Shown one piece after another: positions 23,501 through 35,000 of a stretch of 64,000 nt of DNA. The notes under the pieces were generated by a model. That model saw nothing but the letters and a program-made list of their open reading frames with translations, searched no databases and had not been told where the DNA came from. Position numbers and translations under genes: made by a program. Source of the DNA: Pachyseris speciosa (Eukaryota; Cnidaria; Anthozoa; Scleractinia; Pachyseridae); assembly GCA_016490735.1 (NCBI GenBank), contig JAEMWC010000341.1, positions 152,501 through 216,500 of the forward strand, read 5' to 3'. Each line of letters begins with the position of its first letter. Position 1 is the first letter of the stretch.

Positions 23501-26500
23501 TATTTTCAGGGTGTGAACCACAACTCTTAGGAAACACTTGTGGGTGTATAAACATGTTCAAGTTTCAACTCAACACAGGATTATACATGTATGGACAGAG
23601 GACAGACTTTTTTTTTATCTCCTACGAGGTGCATGAAGTATAACAGTGCTACATGTAAAGTATGGTCTTCAACCACTATAAAAGAAATGAAATAAGCCCA
23701 CATTTATGGGCACAAATTAATCTGTGAGGAGATTACAGGTGAAATTAACTACATCCATGGGCTTTACATCTGTTCAAGTGTTGAGTTCAAAATCTTTGAA
23801 AGAGTGGTGCATACTTATTGGAGAAATTAAGAAAACAATTAAATCCAAGACATTGAAGAATATGCAGAATTGTTATCTTAACAATGTACACAAAGGACAG
23901 CACTATCAAAATCACAACAGATGAAGGTGTATCAGAGCAAACGCATTTAGCTGACACACAATGGTACGAATTTCAACAGCTGTGGTATTGTGGCTTTGTT
24001 GGTAGACAACACAATGGCCTTATGTAAAGGAAGTTAACATGGTTTTCTTCAGTTGGAGAGTCATGCCTACCACCATTCAATATGCTGTGCACATTGAACC
24101 CCAGCAGAAAAGGCTTACAACACTAGAGCAACATTCATCTAGGCTTTAAACACACATGATAGTAGAGACTACTTGTATGCAAAATTGTGTGGGTAAAATC
24201 CAGTTTGCCTAACTGGTTTGTACTAAAAAAATTCAAGATTGGGAGTAAGGCTGATGCAAAAATAGATGTTCAGGACCTTAAATGCATGTGCCACATGGTA
24301 CAGCAAGGCTTAAGTAAGTAAACAAACAAACATCTAAGTTGAGTGGTCAGAGACCAACAACGCAAGCTGATTTGGTTTTTGTCTAGTAGGAAGATACCTT
24401 CACAGAAGTGTAGGATTGTCACAACACCAAACACAGAAATTGTGTTGAGTTTGACAAAAGAGACAGGCAAAATAACAATTCTTACAGAGACCTGGGATGA
24501 CTGATCAAAGGGATATATAATCAAACCAGACCTGGAACTTGCAAAGGATTGGTTGGCAGTTCTGGGACTGTGCGATCGCCGGGCTTAGCACCCAAGATTC
24601 CAGGTCCTTGGTTTGAAGGGCCTCTGTTGTTTTGCAACCGACTGTTGTTGTTATTGCGGTAGCGGTCCCTGTTATTCTGATTACGATTCCTGTCATTCCT
24701 GTTACTGCCGCCACGGTCAGATCTGGAAGTGTTGAGATGTCCTAAAGGATAACTGATGATATCCTGGCGATCATCATATGATGAGTATGAAGGCTGTGTG
24801 TAGAGTGACAAAACAGAGGCAAGAATGTCATCAGTGTAAGAAGCATTGATCATTAACTTTTTTGTCACTAAGGAAAGATACCAACTGAACTACAAGTCAC
24901 TGCATCACTTGTAAAATATGAATGCTTGTTGACCATGACTTAGTGATAAATGTATTACACTTAAAATCCTCACAGGCTGCTGTGAGCTGGGATTGTGTGT
25001 CCCTGTCAGTAGGGTGTAGTCAGGAACATGAATAATAGTTTGTCTACATACTGGCCTTGCAGAGAAGAGCCAAACCCAGCTATGGTTTTGTATAATAACT
25101 ATATATATAAAAAAAAACATGCATCATTATCTCACTTAGCTGAGTGGATAGTGAAGAAAACAAACTAAACTGAGTTAATCAAAGAATTTATTCAAAAAGC
25201 AAGCCAAAAATGATGACATCAATTGCCAGCTGCCTTCTGATCTATGGGTTAGAACAGTCATGTTTTTGTTAGCAAGTTGAACATGCCTTAACATGCGACA
25301 AGCTTTCACCTGAAGTTCAAAATGCTCTAGAACTCCAGGCTTGAAGATAAATGTCACTAATCAATAGACATTATTTAAGGACAGAAACAGGGATATTCCT
25401 GTAGGTTACACTGTATGCACGGCAGTAACATACATCAGTGGGGGGACAATACAAAGGAAAGGGGCATGAAAACCTTAAATACTGGTTAAGACTGCTTCAA
25501 GGAAGGGTGCGGATCACACAACATAATAGGAGCAATATCACAAAATGAACTTCTCTCTGCAGAGCTCCAAGTTGCTGCTCACGATGAAAGTGAGGTAGCA
25601 ACCAAACAATATTATAATTATAACTCACTGACACAAACTTTTGACTTCTAGCGATATTTGACAGCTAGAATATAACTTCTCTTGGGCATTTCATTTCAGT
25701 TATCAAACTGAAATTGGTTGACTGGGAACAGATCAGCGAGAATTACACATAAGAGGTCATGATCACATCCTTTAAGTTAGCAAAAGCTCAAATTAACAGT
25801 TAGCTTAATATTTTGCAAACTCACCACTAAAGTACAGTGTACATGTGCATGTCATGAAGGATACAACAGAGAAGAAATTTAAATCATATTGTAATAAAAA
25901 AAAAAAAAAAAAAAAAAAAACAAGAACATCTGGCAATTCATCAAAGTTAGAAAAGTTTTATTTCCTCTTTTTTTATGTTTCGGTTTCTACCAGTGCTAAA
26001 ACGCCATATTGGCAAAAAAGGCTTAAACTCAAGTTTTCGTCTAACTTATAAAAGCATTAGGGGAATGAACTATAAGGCATGTGTATGAACACCTCTGAAA
26101 GCCAACACAGTAGTAAGCTTAGAAAGCTTCTCAGGTAAAAAAAAAAAAAAGCTGCCAGAGCTATAACGTGGAATGCACAACTTGCATGCTGTTTAGCGTC
26201 CAAGCTTGCTGTCGTGAAAAGGTCACTGATTCAGATCTCGTTGAAATATATGACACGGGTCCTTTGCCACATTAAATTCAAGTAACTCGCTTTAAACATG
26301 CAAGCCTTTCATTTCATGATAAATCTTACTTCAGGCGAGTATCTGTCTCGCGAGCTTCTGCCTCTCGATCCGCCATCTCGCCTGTAGTCGTCATCCCTTC
26401 GATCGCGTTCACGTTCTCTGTACCGTCTGTCATCGTAATCGTAATCCAAGCGGTCTCGTCTTTGACTGGAGCCCAGAAAAGCGTCAGAAAGAGCCGGGAT

Positions 26501-26530
26501 GTTCAGAGGATACCTCCCTAAACCAGACAT
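11519..26530 (-). CDS. Matrin-type C2H2 zinc-finger nuclear protein (CIZ1/MATR3/ZNF638 group), 10 coding exons, 844 aa
   Basis: CDS exons, 5' to 3': 26530-26330, 24793-24532, 20596-20108, 17275-17058, 16324-16226, 15531-15270, 14641-14523, 13816-13628, 12670-12410, 11953-11519. All junctions are GT..AG and all phases match; 2535 nt including TAG. Domains: Arg/Asp-rich start (1-67); Asn/Arg-rich stretch (about 85-145); Gln/Ala-rich segment (TAQLAQQQQQLMAM) and RGG/Asn-rich part with a GGGGNYGNKRER stretch (155-300); acidic run; matrin-type finger 1 with C379, C382, H395, H401, split by an intron; finger 2 with C523, C526, H539, H545 (both C-x2-C-x12-H-x5-H); acidic region (about 620-700); Arg/Gly-rich stretch (GRGARGRGRGRGTRRGG); acidic C-terminus GFEIIDEIGDGED, like the family's acidic tail. 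These proteins bind RNA, DNA or the nuclear matrix and act in replication timing, splicing or silencing. No RRM is seen, which favours CIZ1-like over MATR3. I am sure of the fingers and less sure which subfamily. Confidence 0.92.
11998..12016. repeat. Poly-G tract in the last intron of the matrin-type gene
   Basis: An uninterrupted run of about 18 G on the plus strand (C on the transcript) lies about 45 bases upstream of the final coding exon, in transcript terms. As a C run it may serve as the polypyrimidine tract of that acceptor. Confidence 0.8.
15573..15882. mobile_element. MITE-like element (family 2), copy in intron 5 of the matrin-type gene
   Basis: It begins TTATTACACCCATTTTGAAATCAC. 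The reverse of this sequence, GTGATTTCAAAATGGGTGTAAT, lies at about 15770-15791, followed by a second palindrome (TGGTAATTGAAC...GTTCAATTACCA, 15791-15880). The whole block recurs in the opposite orientation at 63592-63956. Its left edge is 42 bases from the start of coding exon 15531-15270, so it forms the sequence just upstream of that splice acceptor. Confidence 0.85.
17490..18066. mobile_element. Palindromic MITE-like element (family 1), composite copy
   Basis: A 28-bp inverted pair TAGTATAAATCTACTAGCGTTCTATCAC (17694-17721) and its reverse complement with one or two changes (18039-18066) bounds about 373 bp. Inside are an inverted GTGATAGATAGTGAGTAG pair and a central hairpin TTCTATGCGTGATAGCTGAT. 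A second, partial hairpin lies at 17500-17575, with 17600-17690 repeated inverted at 17765-17850. It lies in intron 3 of the matrin-type gene. Confidence 0.85.
18067..19603. mobile_element. TIR element of about 1.5 kb with G-rich ends
   Basis: The left end GTGCAGTTCCAGAAAATATCCATACC...ACCATGGAAGG (18071-18112) is matched in reverse by CCTTCCATGGTGGAGGTATGGATATTTTCTGGAACTACAC (19560-19599). Both ends carry adjoining G/A-rich repeats such as TTCCGAGGGGGAGGGGG and AATTCCTAGGGGGAGGGGG. The interior (18.3-19.4 kb) holds no transposase-like frame. It is a non-autonomous DNA transposon in intron 3 of the matrin-type gene. Confidence 0.8.
20930..21125. repeat. Possible MITE end (CAGTGAAACCCCGCTATAAC motif)
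   Basis: CAGTGAAACCCCGCTATAACAAG at 20930 resembles a terminal sequence seen in many invertebrate MITEs, and similar CTATAACAAATA text follows at about 21064. No matching inverted end was found in this intron, so it is a fragment at best. Confidence 0.35.
22095..23110. repeat. Dispersed repeat family X, longest copy C (in intron 2 of the matrin-type gene)
   Basis: Combines the landmarks of copy A (GCAATTTCCTGAGGGTAGG, TTGTCACGCTTGTCATGCTAGCTG) with those of copy B (CACCTCAGGAGCCCCCTGCC, AAGAAGTGGAGTCGACG, GTTGTCCGAGGGCA, TGGTTCATTTCAACCA). It shows that A and B are parts of one element of about 1 kb. No inverted ends or long conserved frame were seen. Confidence 0.75.
25888..25920. repeat. 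Poly-A tract
   Basis: A run of more than 20 A lies in intron 1 of the matrin-type gene. It could be a retroelement tail, but the sequence before it (25840-25890) shows no identifiable element. Confidence 0.6.
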
Positions 26531-26847
26531 ACTTGTAAAAACGTTAACGCTGCTCGTACTCGCAGTTCTCTCTTCTTCTGCTAAGATGGCTGGCGAACAC
26601 GCTTCGTGGAAGAGTCACATCCGGGCACTTCGATATGGTTAACATCAAAGTTCCCGGATTATAGGGAATAGTGGACTTTGGAACAGAGGATCCAACTCAA
26701 AATGTTTCTAATGGATTTAACTTAAAACATCCCTTTACTCATCTCACGAAGCTATGTTGTCGGATATTTTGGGAATTTTTTGGTGATTTTGGGTGTATTT
26801 GGGAAGAGATAATTTTTCTCAAAGGATTAGTGAAATTGAGGGAAATT

Positions 26848-26891
26848 AGCCTGCGTGCAGACGTCTCCTATTTCCTGTCTGCACGCAGGCT
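26848..26891. repeat. Perfect 15-bp hairpin, MITE-like
   Basis: AGCCTGCGTGCAGAC (26848-26862) and its exact reverse complement (26877-26891) flank a 14-base loop. The GC-rich arms stand out from AT-rich surroundings. It lies upstream of the matrin-type gene's start. Confidence 0.8.
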
Positions 26892-27243
26892 AGAGGCAAT
26901 TAGGAAATATTGAAGATTTAATGAAGGTTCAAAATTGGAATTTGAAGTTAGAAATTAGTAGATGGACACAAAACAGTTCCCCAGCACGCTGCAGTGCCCT
27001 TGTGGGGTGTCAACTGTGTCGTGGTGTTCCAAAAGATTAACCTCCTTAAAATTTCACTCCAGCTGGTCACGTTAAGTCCCCCCTTAAAACAGCTTGTACA
27101 CTTGCAAATAACTTCCTGGTCCATCGGTGGATTACCAGACAGCTTTCGAGTGTCGATGAATGGGTCACTAACGTGATTAGGTTTTGTCTGTGTCAATTAA
27201 ATGGAGCAAAACCCCCTGAACCCAAAAGTTTTCTTGCTTTCAG

Positions 27244-27342
27244 TTTCCACGTACGATTAATGAGTGGAACTCCCTCCCAGAAGAAACTGTAAAAGCGACG
27301 TCTTTAGATATCTTTAAATCTAAATTAGTTGATAGTTTTTAA
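27244..27342 (+). pseudogene. C-terminal scrap of a LINE ORF2
   Basis: The plus-strand frame reads FPRTINEWNSLPEETVKATS and then DIFKSKLVDSF before TAA at 27340-27342. The WNSLPEE...FKSKL pattern is the usual end of CR1/Jockey-like LINE ORF2 proteins. Nothing upstream remains in frame for long, so it is a 5'-truncated relic. Confidence 0.7.
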
Positions 27343-27625
27343 TATTTTATAGCTTCATAGGTTTTTATATTCTCAGGTACGACTTTTAATTAATTAATTA
27401 ATTAACTACTCGGTAAACTTACAGTATCCCGATTCCCGAGTTATAAGTCATGTTAGATTTCAGTCGTTTTTTTCCTGTGCAGCAATGTGCACAATACAAT
27501 TACGTGGCGCTTTTATGATTGGCCAATGCACAATAGAAGGCACATGGCGGTGTTTTCACTGGTTAAAGGAAACCGCAAAGTCCAAAGGTCGAAAGGATAA
27601 CATCACGCGACAGTTGCTTTGAAGT

Positions 27626-28041
27626 TACCGTAAGAGCTCTATTAAGGCCTTCCTCTCTTTTAACTCCACCCTCTCTAATAAGCCCCCCGTTTGGAAGTCG
27701 GTTTTTGTAATAAGTCCCCCCGCCCTCCCTTTTGGGACACGAGATTTTGTAATTGTTCCCTCCTATTCCCTCTTACGCAATACAATTTATGCGGCCCAGA
27801 CGCCCAGTTGGTTTGTTCTTAAACAAATATACAATAAAACACAATACTGTTTCCTACTCGGTATTAAATAATACAGTTTTAATGCAGTTGTTTGAGATTT
27901 GTACAGAAACTATTTAACACGAAAACGGTGTGTTCAAAGATTTGAAATAAACCCCCCTCCCCAATAGGCCCCGCGTTAATAAGGCCTGAAATTAAATAAC
28001 CCCCCCCCCGGGGGGGAGGGCTTAATAGAGCTTTTACGGTA
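27626..28041. mobile_element. MITE with TACCGTAA...TTACGGTA ends, about 416 bp
   Basis: The left end TACCGTAAGAGCTCTATTAAGGCC pairs with the right end GGGCTTAATAGAGCTTTTACGGTA. The interior carries CCCC-rich phrases (AATAAGCCCCCC, AATAAACCCCCC) in both halves. The termini include TA, consistent with a TA target duplication, as in Tc1/mariner-type MITEs (inference). Confidence 0.85.
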
Positions 28042-28049
28042 TGTAAATT

Positions 28050-29630
28050 TATCATGTAAGCCAAATACACAACTTTTGGAATAATTTTCTTATTTTGCTT
28101 TCACGAGGACTGCACCATTTTCGATAGGCATCCAAAAAGACGAAAATTGTATAAACTCCGTTCTGCGTAGGGTTTTTTTTTTCCACGGCTTCTGAAGCGT
28201 ATATTAACGAGTGAATTTATTGGTCATGTTTAGGGGAAGGTTTCAAGTTACATATTGCGGGTTTATGCAAATTTTGATTTCATGGCAAGAAAAATGAGGG
28301 ACACGAGTGCGCAGTTCGTAGCGACACTTGGAAAAAACCCACGCTAAAATATGTTGAGCATAAATAGAGAGACTTGAGTGAAGAAAATTAAATTTTTGGC
28401 CCACCTCTCTAAGCTTTTGACTTTTCTACTGCTGTTCCTTGCCATCGATAGTCTTTCTTTGACACACACAAATTACTCAATTTCCAGCTTTATCCGCCAC
28501 GGTTTTGAACAGTTGAGCTTTCTTCCTTGGTAAGGCCCACGCCCCATGGTTTTTATTAGGTTCCCTCGCCATGTTTTTTTTTCTTTTTGTGCTATTTGGT
28601 TTTTCTATGTTAATCATTGCAATTTCTGTGTTAGTATTAATCATTGTAATTTATCAATCATTCATGTTCATTGTGTGTGGCAAATAAATAAATAGAAACA
28701 AAATAAATAAAAAGAAAAGTATGGTGGAATGCCGTTTCAAGCTGAATCGCCTTCGAAAAATCTAACTTTGCAAGCCCGTGCGGGAACGAATTCCCTGGTA
28801 TCAATCAGAATTATTGTTCCAAAACAATGTCGTTCTCGTCCATGGAACTGTTTTTCTATCACAGCTACGGTCCACCACGGTAATCAGCATTGAAGATGGA
28901 CTTTTTTCAAGTCTACTTGGATGAAGATAAGTCTTCATAGAAGCGCCATGAGTCCTGTGAATGTTTCACAACTTCCAAGTACCGTCGGCCATTTTGTTAT
29001 AGAATTCTTCTCTTTCCCAGGCTTTATACGGATAGAAATCCTCGGTAAAAGACTGAGAAAGACAAAAAATCCTGGCGGCGAGATCGCGGAAAAATTAAAT
29101 AGCAGGAGGAATCAAATTTTCAATACGCCGTGATCGTTCGAAGTACAGTACACTTTCATACGCCAAGAATGTCCGATATTTCGCCTAAACAGAAAAAAAA
29201 TCGATTAATTTATTAGTGGAAACGTTTTTATTATCTTTATTTCTTCGCTGTTATAGCAACGTACATCCAATAACACCTCGCCAAATTAAGAAAGAAAGTA
29301 ATTTACAGCTCTGTATAGTAGACTGCTCTAAAGTGACTCCGCCCCCTCTTGTCCCTCATTTCTTGCCATGGTTTGTGTCGAACTGGCTAACGAATTTAGA
29401 AAATTCGTCGTTTTGTTTACAAGAGGACTGCACCGTTTCGATTCGAAATGACCTCAGTGATGCTGTGTGTTTTAAATAATAGCTGCATTTGTAACGGCCC
29501 GAAAGTCATTCGAAATTTATGTCAAAAATTTTTGCTTCAGTGACTCTCGCTCGACACGAATCGCGAATCGGGCCACGCGATTCGCATCGCGCAGGAAACG
29601 CGAGTGACGGGCAACTTACTTTTGAGCGCT
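28050..29630. other. Intergenic DNA, no gene recognised
   Basis: AT-rich. Around 28680-28715 there is an AATAAATAAATA-type tail after AATCATTGTAATT text, which looks like the 3' end of a LINE on the plus strand, without coding sequence. No other exon-like segment was supported. Confidence 0.4.
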
Positions 29631-29638
29631 ACTGGTCT

Positions 29639-29808
29639 GTAAGAGGTTAACCTGTTTCAGGCTCTCAGATAGCTGGGGCGAGTGAAGAGCGAAACACGAA
29701 ACGAGCGAAGAACGAGGGAAGAAAATCCACAGCCTCGCTAAATTTCCTTAGCTCATTCTCGCGCGCTCGCCCCAAATATCTGAGAGCCTGGAACAGGCTA
29801 GTAAGAGG
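29639..29808. mobile_element. Short hAT-like MITE with 8-bp target-site duplication
   Basis: Terminal inverted repeats CCTGTTTCAGGCTCTCAGATA (29651-29671) and TATCTGAGAGCCTGGAACAGG (29777-29797) bound about 154 bp. The flanks are GTAAGAGG at 29639-29646 and GTAAGAGG at 29801-29808. An 8-bp duplication is the hallmark of hAT-type insertion. The interior is CGAG-rich and non-coding. Confidence 0.85.
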
Positions 29809-30106
29809 CAAAACAATATTATCACATATATATTTATGTCTGGGAATCACTCTCAATGGGAACTCTCAACACAGTTTTACGCGCTTTGCTTGTACGTAAA
29901 CAAATACTGTAGACATTGTGCAAACCCAAAAACCATTTTCAATTTTTTCTTCTGCATCACACAGTATCCCTAGTAAACGCTCATCAAGCGTCTTGTTTCT
30001 TAAACAATTGGTGAGACACTAGACTGTCAGCAAGCTCTCTGAGAGCAACGGGACAAAGACGACCGAGCTTCTGCGCAGGCTATGACACTGGCCATTTGCA
30101 GATCTC

Positions 30107-30155
30107 GTTCCCAGGGCTTTTTCCCTCACTTGGGGGCGGAAAAAGCCCTGGGAAC
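30107..30155. repeat. Perfect 18-bp hairpin
   Basis: GTTCCCAGGGCTTTTTCC (30107-30124) and its exact reverse complement (30138-30155) surround a 13-base loop. It is a foldback element or MITE remnant. Confidence 0.8.
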
Positions 30156-30171
30156 TAAGTTAGCCATTCAC

Positions 30172-30357
30172 CCCTCCCACATCTCCGATAATGCCTCTTA
30201 TTTGAACCCCAAAATTTTGCATAAGCATTGTTTTCAATTTCTCTAGGGACGATTGTAAGTCCCAAGAGAAATTGTAAACAATGGTTATGCAAAATTGGCG
30301 GGGGGGGGGGGGGGGAGGGGTGGGCAAACAAAGTGTATTATGGGAGATGTGGAAGTG
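30172..30357. mobile_element. Foldback MITE (family 3), copy 1
   Basis: CCCACATCTCC...AATG at the left and CATTATGGGAGATGTGG-type text (TATTATGGGAGATGTGGAAG) at the right are inverted. The inner AAAATTTTGCATAAGCATTGTTT is inverted as AAACAATGGTTATGCAAAATT. A G run (30299-30315) sits in the right arm. A second copy lies at 31138-31286. Confidence 0.8.
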
Positions 30358-31137
30358 GCGAATTTGCGAGTTAAGTTTAGTTTCTACTTCAGAGCGAGAG
30401 CTGGTACAAAGTTTCTCACGTTCCAAACAATACGAGATAGGCTATTTGCAACCCCCCCCCCCCCCCACCGCCAACCCCTTTCACGAACAATGACGTCCTC
30501 ATGACACTAGCTATTCACAGAAGGTTAGCGTTTGAAATTCCCAGGAGAGATGGGAGAGATTATGTTACTCAAAGACATCAATGACGGGTAGGTGCGAAAG
30601 AAGCAAAACTGTTAGACTTCTAAAAGTCCCTTTGGGCACGATGACGGCTTAGAAAAGCTAGTGCCCACGCCCAGAACACAACTCAGTGAAGTACAATATT
30701 TAAACTTATAACGTAGATAAAAATGAAACATTAAGGAGGTCAAGACAGGTTGTGTCTGCACTTTTTAAAACCCTCTCCCAACCTTACAAACAACGTCCAC
30801 AAATCACCAATTTGAAGCACTCTCCCAAAAGGTCGTCGCACATCCCATGACGTCACCGACATTCCAGAGGACGTCCCCATCCCCCAGGGACTTAGCTGCT
30901 CACTTGTAAACCTGATCACAGACGACAAACTTTCATCATGAAGCTAAATCCATTCTTAAGCAATATAAACCTTATTTATTCATCTTTTTTTCTAATTACA
31001 AACAATACAAACTATATATAAACAATTAAGAGCCAATTTGTCGTCGAAGACTCAACAATCATTCACATACAAAAGAGCGCAAACTTCCAAATAATGTCAA
31101 GTTTAACTGGACGCGGAACTTTATACTAAAAATGTCA

Positions 31138-31286
31138 ATTCGCCACTTCCACGTCTCCCATAATACACTTGGTCTCCCCCCAAAATTTTACATAAGCATT
31201 GTTTTTAATTTCTCTCCGGAGATTGTAAGTCCCTCACATTTGAGGGGCAAACAAAGTGTATTATGGGAGATGTGGAAGAGGCGAAT
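31138..31286. mobile_element. Foldback MITE (family 3), copy 2
   Basis: The left end ATTCGCCACTTCCACGTCTC and the continuing CCATAATACACTT are matched in reverse by AAGTGTATTATGGGAGATGTGGAAGAGGCGAAT. It shares AAATTTTACATAAGCATTGTTT with copy 1 at 30172-30357. Confidence 0.85.
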
Positions 31287-31289
31287 CAA

Positions 31290-32010
31290 ATATTTTTTTA
31301 TAGTCGGTCTGATCCAAATATTATGTACTGTATGCAAATTTGAATGTTCCTCGTCCAACGGGCCGTTTCAAGTCCACAACTTGGTTAAATACATATATTG
31401 TTTGCCACTATATTCCCTTGTCACCGACGAACAATTTCATGTTCAATTCTTCTATTGCTAAATCCTGCGATTGACGTTACAAAGACTGTTCGACCAGTCA
31501 TGAACGATTCTAATTTTCAACGCAACACTTTCTGTGTGGACATATGGCAAAATTTTCTATTATAATAAAAATCTAAAGATGTAGTAAACAGGTAGACTCC
31601 ATAGTTATGGATCAAGGTTCGCTGTGCGTTTGCTGATCATTGTGAAATGTCTTGGTTGATGTTGTGAGTATAACGAATGCGATGATGCCAATGTAGTGAG
31701 TATAAAGACAAGAAGCATACAGAACACATGATGTTGATAAAACGCCAACGGACTTAATAATGTATACCATGTTAGCTAAATCTAATTAACCTGCTCTCAA
31801 CATTGTTGGCTTGCAACATCCAACACTGTTATACCCACTAGAGAACACTATTGGATGTTGCTAGCCAACAATGTTGGCAAGGTTTGCAAGGGCCTTCAGG
31901 AGCTAAGGCATACTGAATTCCCAAGTGCCCGAGTACGGTATTTGTTATAGCCTCAAGGGTCCGCGCAAATTGATTGTTATTTCCGTTTTTGGTCGGTGTA
32001 GTTAGAAAAG
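31290..32010. other. 3' flank / possible 3' UTR of the L3MBTL-like gene
   Basis: No coding exon. A small inverted repeat (CAACATTGTTGGCTTGCAACATCCAACA near 31798 and TTGGATGTTGCTAGCCAACAATGTTGG near 31850) resembles the CAACATGTTG-rich MITEs at 38.2 and 42.5 kb. I saw no clear AATAAA close to the stop. The first minus-strand AATAAA I noticed is at about 30975-30980. Confidence 0.45.
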
Positions 32011-32019
32011 AAATCATCA

Positions 32020-35000
32020 TCAAAACTTTGGAATGGTGTTGAAGATCTTGAGAGCAGGTCCTAGTTTGATCTTCAGAATGTTGACTATGTCGCTTTGGTT
32101 GAGCAACAGGAATGCCTCCCCGTCTATTTGCTGCAAAAACAAAAAGATGCATACTCAACTACAAGTGGTAAATCTGGGATTGGATGTAACATGCTGCTGT
32201 TTAGAAAATGCGCCTTGTCCTGCGATCCAAAAACTGTTTTCGTCAGAGGTAGATAATTCTACAAACCTCGTTCACGGATTCACTTCAGTACAATTAAGAC
32301 CCACTCATTGTGTTTTGAGAAGAACAAAAAATAGAAAAGAATACAAAAAACCTTACCGGAAAAACTTGTCAAGGCCGATTTCGAAATTACGGCACTGAAG
32401 TTTTTTGTAATGAAAAGTCATCCAAAGTTTTCACCAGTCTAAAAATTATTTGTAGCTACGATTATTATAGGCTTTCGAGACATGTGATCGTCCAACTGAA
32501 GACTAAGTAACGGCACCTTCAAAGCGGCTGCAGACATTTATTTTTCATAAACCTTGCGTATCAGTTGTTTTTAAGTTTTTTGTAATGAAAAGTCATCCAA
32601 AATTTTCACCAGTCTAAAAATTATTTGTAGCTACGATTATTATAGGCTTTCGAGACATGTGATCGTCCAACTGAAGACTAAGTAACGGCACCTTCAAAGC
32701 GGCTGCAGACATTTATTTTTCATAAACCTTGCGTATCAGTTATTTTTATTTTTGTTTTAATAGTTGCTTCGCGTCCTAAGGATTTTGCAAGTTACCAAAT
32801 GCAGATGTAGATGTAGATGTAGACTGAAGAAAACACAATCTAGCGTGGGGAATGTAGTGATGGCCGTTTACAAGATGCAAGATTTTCAAGGGTAAAAACG
32901 GTTTGCAATTTAAAACTTCCATCTGATTTGCAACTCGGACTCATTGCGTGGTTGAAATAACAGTCCCAGTCTCCGTTCTTACCTGTTCAGAGAAAATTTT
33001 TGCCTGATCAGCACAGCCAATCGCACGCACGTGATTAGCCACGTCATCAGTATTCCAGCGCATGATTCGCTGGCGCTCATTTGATAGCACCGCGTGGTTA
33101 TGGTGATTCATGGAATTCTTGAGCTCGGTCAGAAAGGCTGAAGGAAATCCACTACCGAGAGGCCATGGGAAAGAGAATGGAGAAACGTGTTGAATGCCTT
33201 TGTCTGCGACTGAAAGAAATCAGAAGAGCAACGTTGACGAATCATTTCAGTCCGAAGATTGAAGTAACAATTAAAATACTGATAATCACAATATAGTACA
33301 TTTCAATTGACTGTCGCAAATCGAAAACCCAAGCAATTTCTCCAGCGAATCACATCAGACACAAACAGTGCAACGAGGCAATCAGAATACGAAGCAATTA
33401 CAGGATATGCAACCGGCGCAAAGCGTGGGAAAATAAAATAAAAAATAAAAATTAACGCCCTTTGTACATGACGCCAGTAATAGAATTAAGGCAAATGAGT
33501 AGCACAGTTCTCTGAATTTCTTTGATTTCCTCTCCGTGATTTAAAATTATGTTCAAATAATCACCTCTTAGCCTGTTTCCTTCTAGCCTTTCTTCCTTAA
33601 CACTGAAGCGCCTGCAAAGGAACATGAGATGCTTCGATCAATTTTCATTACCACTCATGATGTGCACTTTCACTAGCAAACTTTGAAATCCAGCATTTAT
33701 GAAGAACATATATTATATTTAAACTCCTAATTAAAGCGGGCTCATGCATGATCAAATAAAATGCCCTATTAGTCACGGAAATCATATTTCGACACGACAA
33801 TCGATGCATGGGGGAAATTATAGACGGTACTCCACTATTTTGCGTCTCTATTGTGATTTCTTTTCTTACTTAACAACTGCATCGCGTAGTGGAGGTCGAG
33901 TGCCAAGATTATCCCGCAGCTTCCACTTTTGGCAGCCAGCCCCAAGCTAATAACTACAAAGCTAATAACTACAGTAGCCCAATTACAGTCAGTTAATAAC
34001 ATAATAATTTTATAACAATTTATTACACAAGAACTTATTTGGATTCTGTTGTGTCCACAGGAAAGGCATGGTGATTTGATTTGCCTTTTTCTTTTTTTTT
34101 TTTTTTACCAAGACAGTGCATTGTAGTTTCCATCGAAACGGAAACTTTTCTCAAGCGCCATTGCAACTTAATCCATTCACTGTCCCTCCCCGTTGAAGTG
34201 GAGAGAACTTCAAACCGATTTCCTTACCGGGAGGTACTGCGTGTGCCTATGACACTGGATTCCGTACTGGCCACGGGTGAATTTTTGTTTGTAGGGGAGT
34301 GGAGTGCGGTCCTGTTCTTTGTAGTTGGTGACTTCGCTGTCAAATGCTTTACTCGAGGACAGCCTGATAGACTGCAAAAATAATAACAGGGCAGAGTTTT
34401 AGAGGAAGAACATAGCCGTATACTGTCTGATATACGAACGCAGTCCGTAGAGAACTTTATTAAAATACAACCGCGGATGATTACAATCGAGGAGCAAAGA
34501 TATTTTGGTCTTTGAAAAACAAGTGAATGAATGTATAAACAAATTACATACAGTTTTAATTTCTATGGAAGTTGTGTGCTCCTTTGTTTATCAGCAAAGA
34601 AAAGAAATAACAGTAGTTTGCTTTGTAGAATGCTGATTACGGGTGTCGGACATGAAGCAAAACTGTACATACGTGTAATGCGTCTTCCACTGACCGCTCA
34701 CGTGACCTGAGCCGTCACATCCGGGTGTTGGACAAGTACCTTCCACTGGAGGGTTGGTGTAAGCTTCTTCTGTAATCATGGTAAAACATTGAACCAATTA
34801 AAAAGTTCAGAATTTGCAAAATAGCAATACACAGCACATTTTCCTTTCAATAGTTGCGTTTTGCGTTGGGTAGCCAAGTGTGATTAGCTCAGTAAGGTGG
34901 CGGTTTGAGTCCTGTCAAAGCAATGTTCAATGCTTGAATCCTCGTTAAGTCCAGGTTTCTACTTTAAAGACACAGAATTGTAAGGATCACATCTACCCTC

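Noticed and set aside
34081..34383. 100-codon plus-strand frame
   Set aside because: Antisense to the exon at 34371-34228 of the L3MBTL-like gene, with no independent support.
34860..34930. tRNA-like TTAGCTCAGTAAGGTGG and GGTTTGAGTCC motifs
   Set aside because: The two boxes are too close for a tRNA, and no acceptor stem is evident. At most a SINE remnant.
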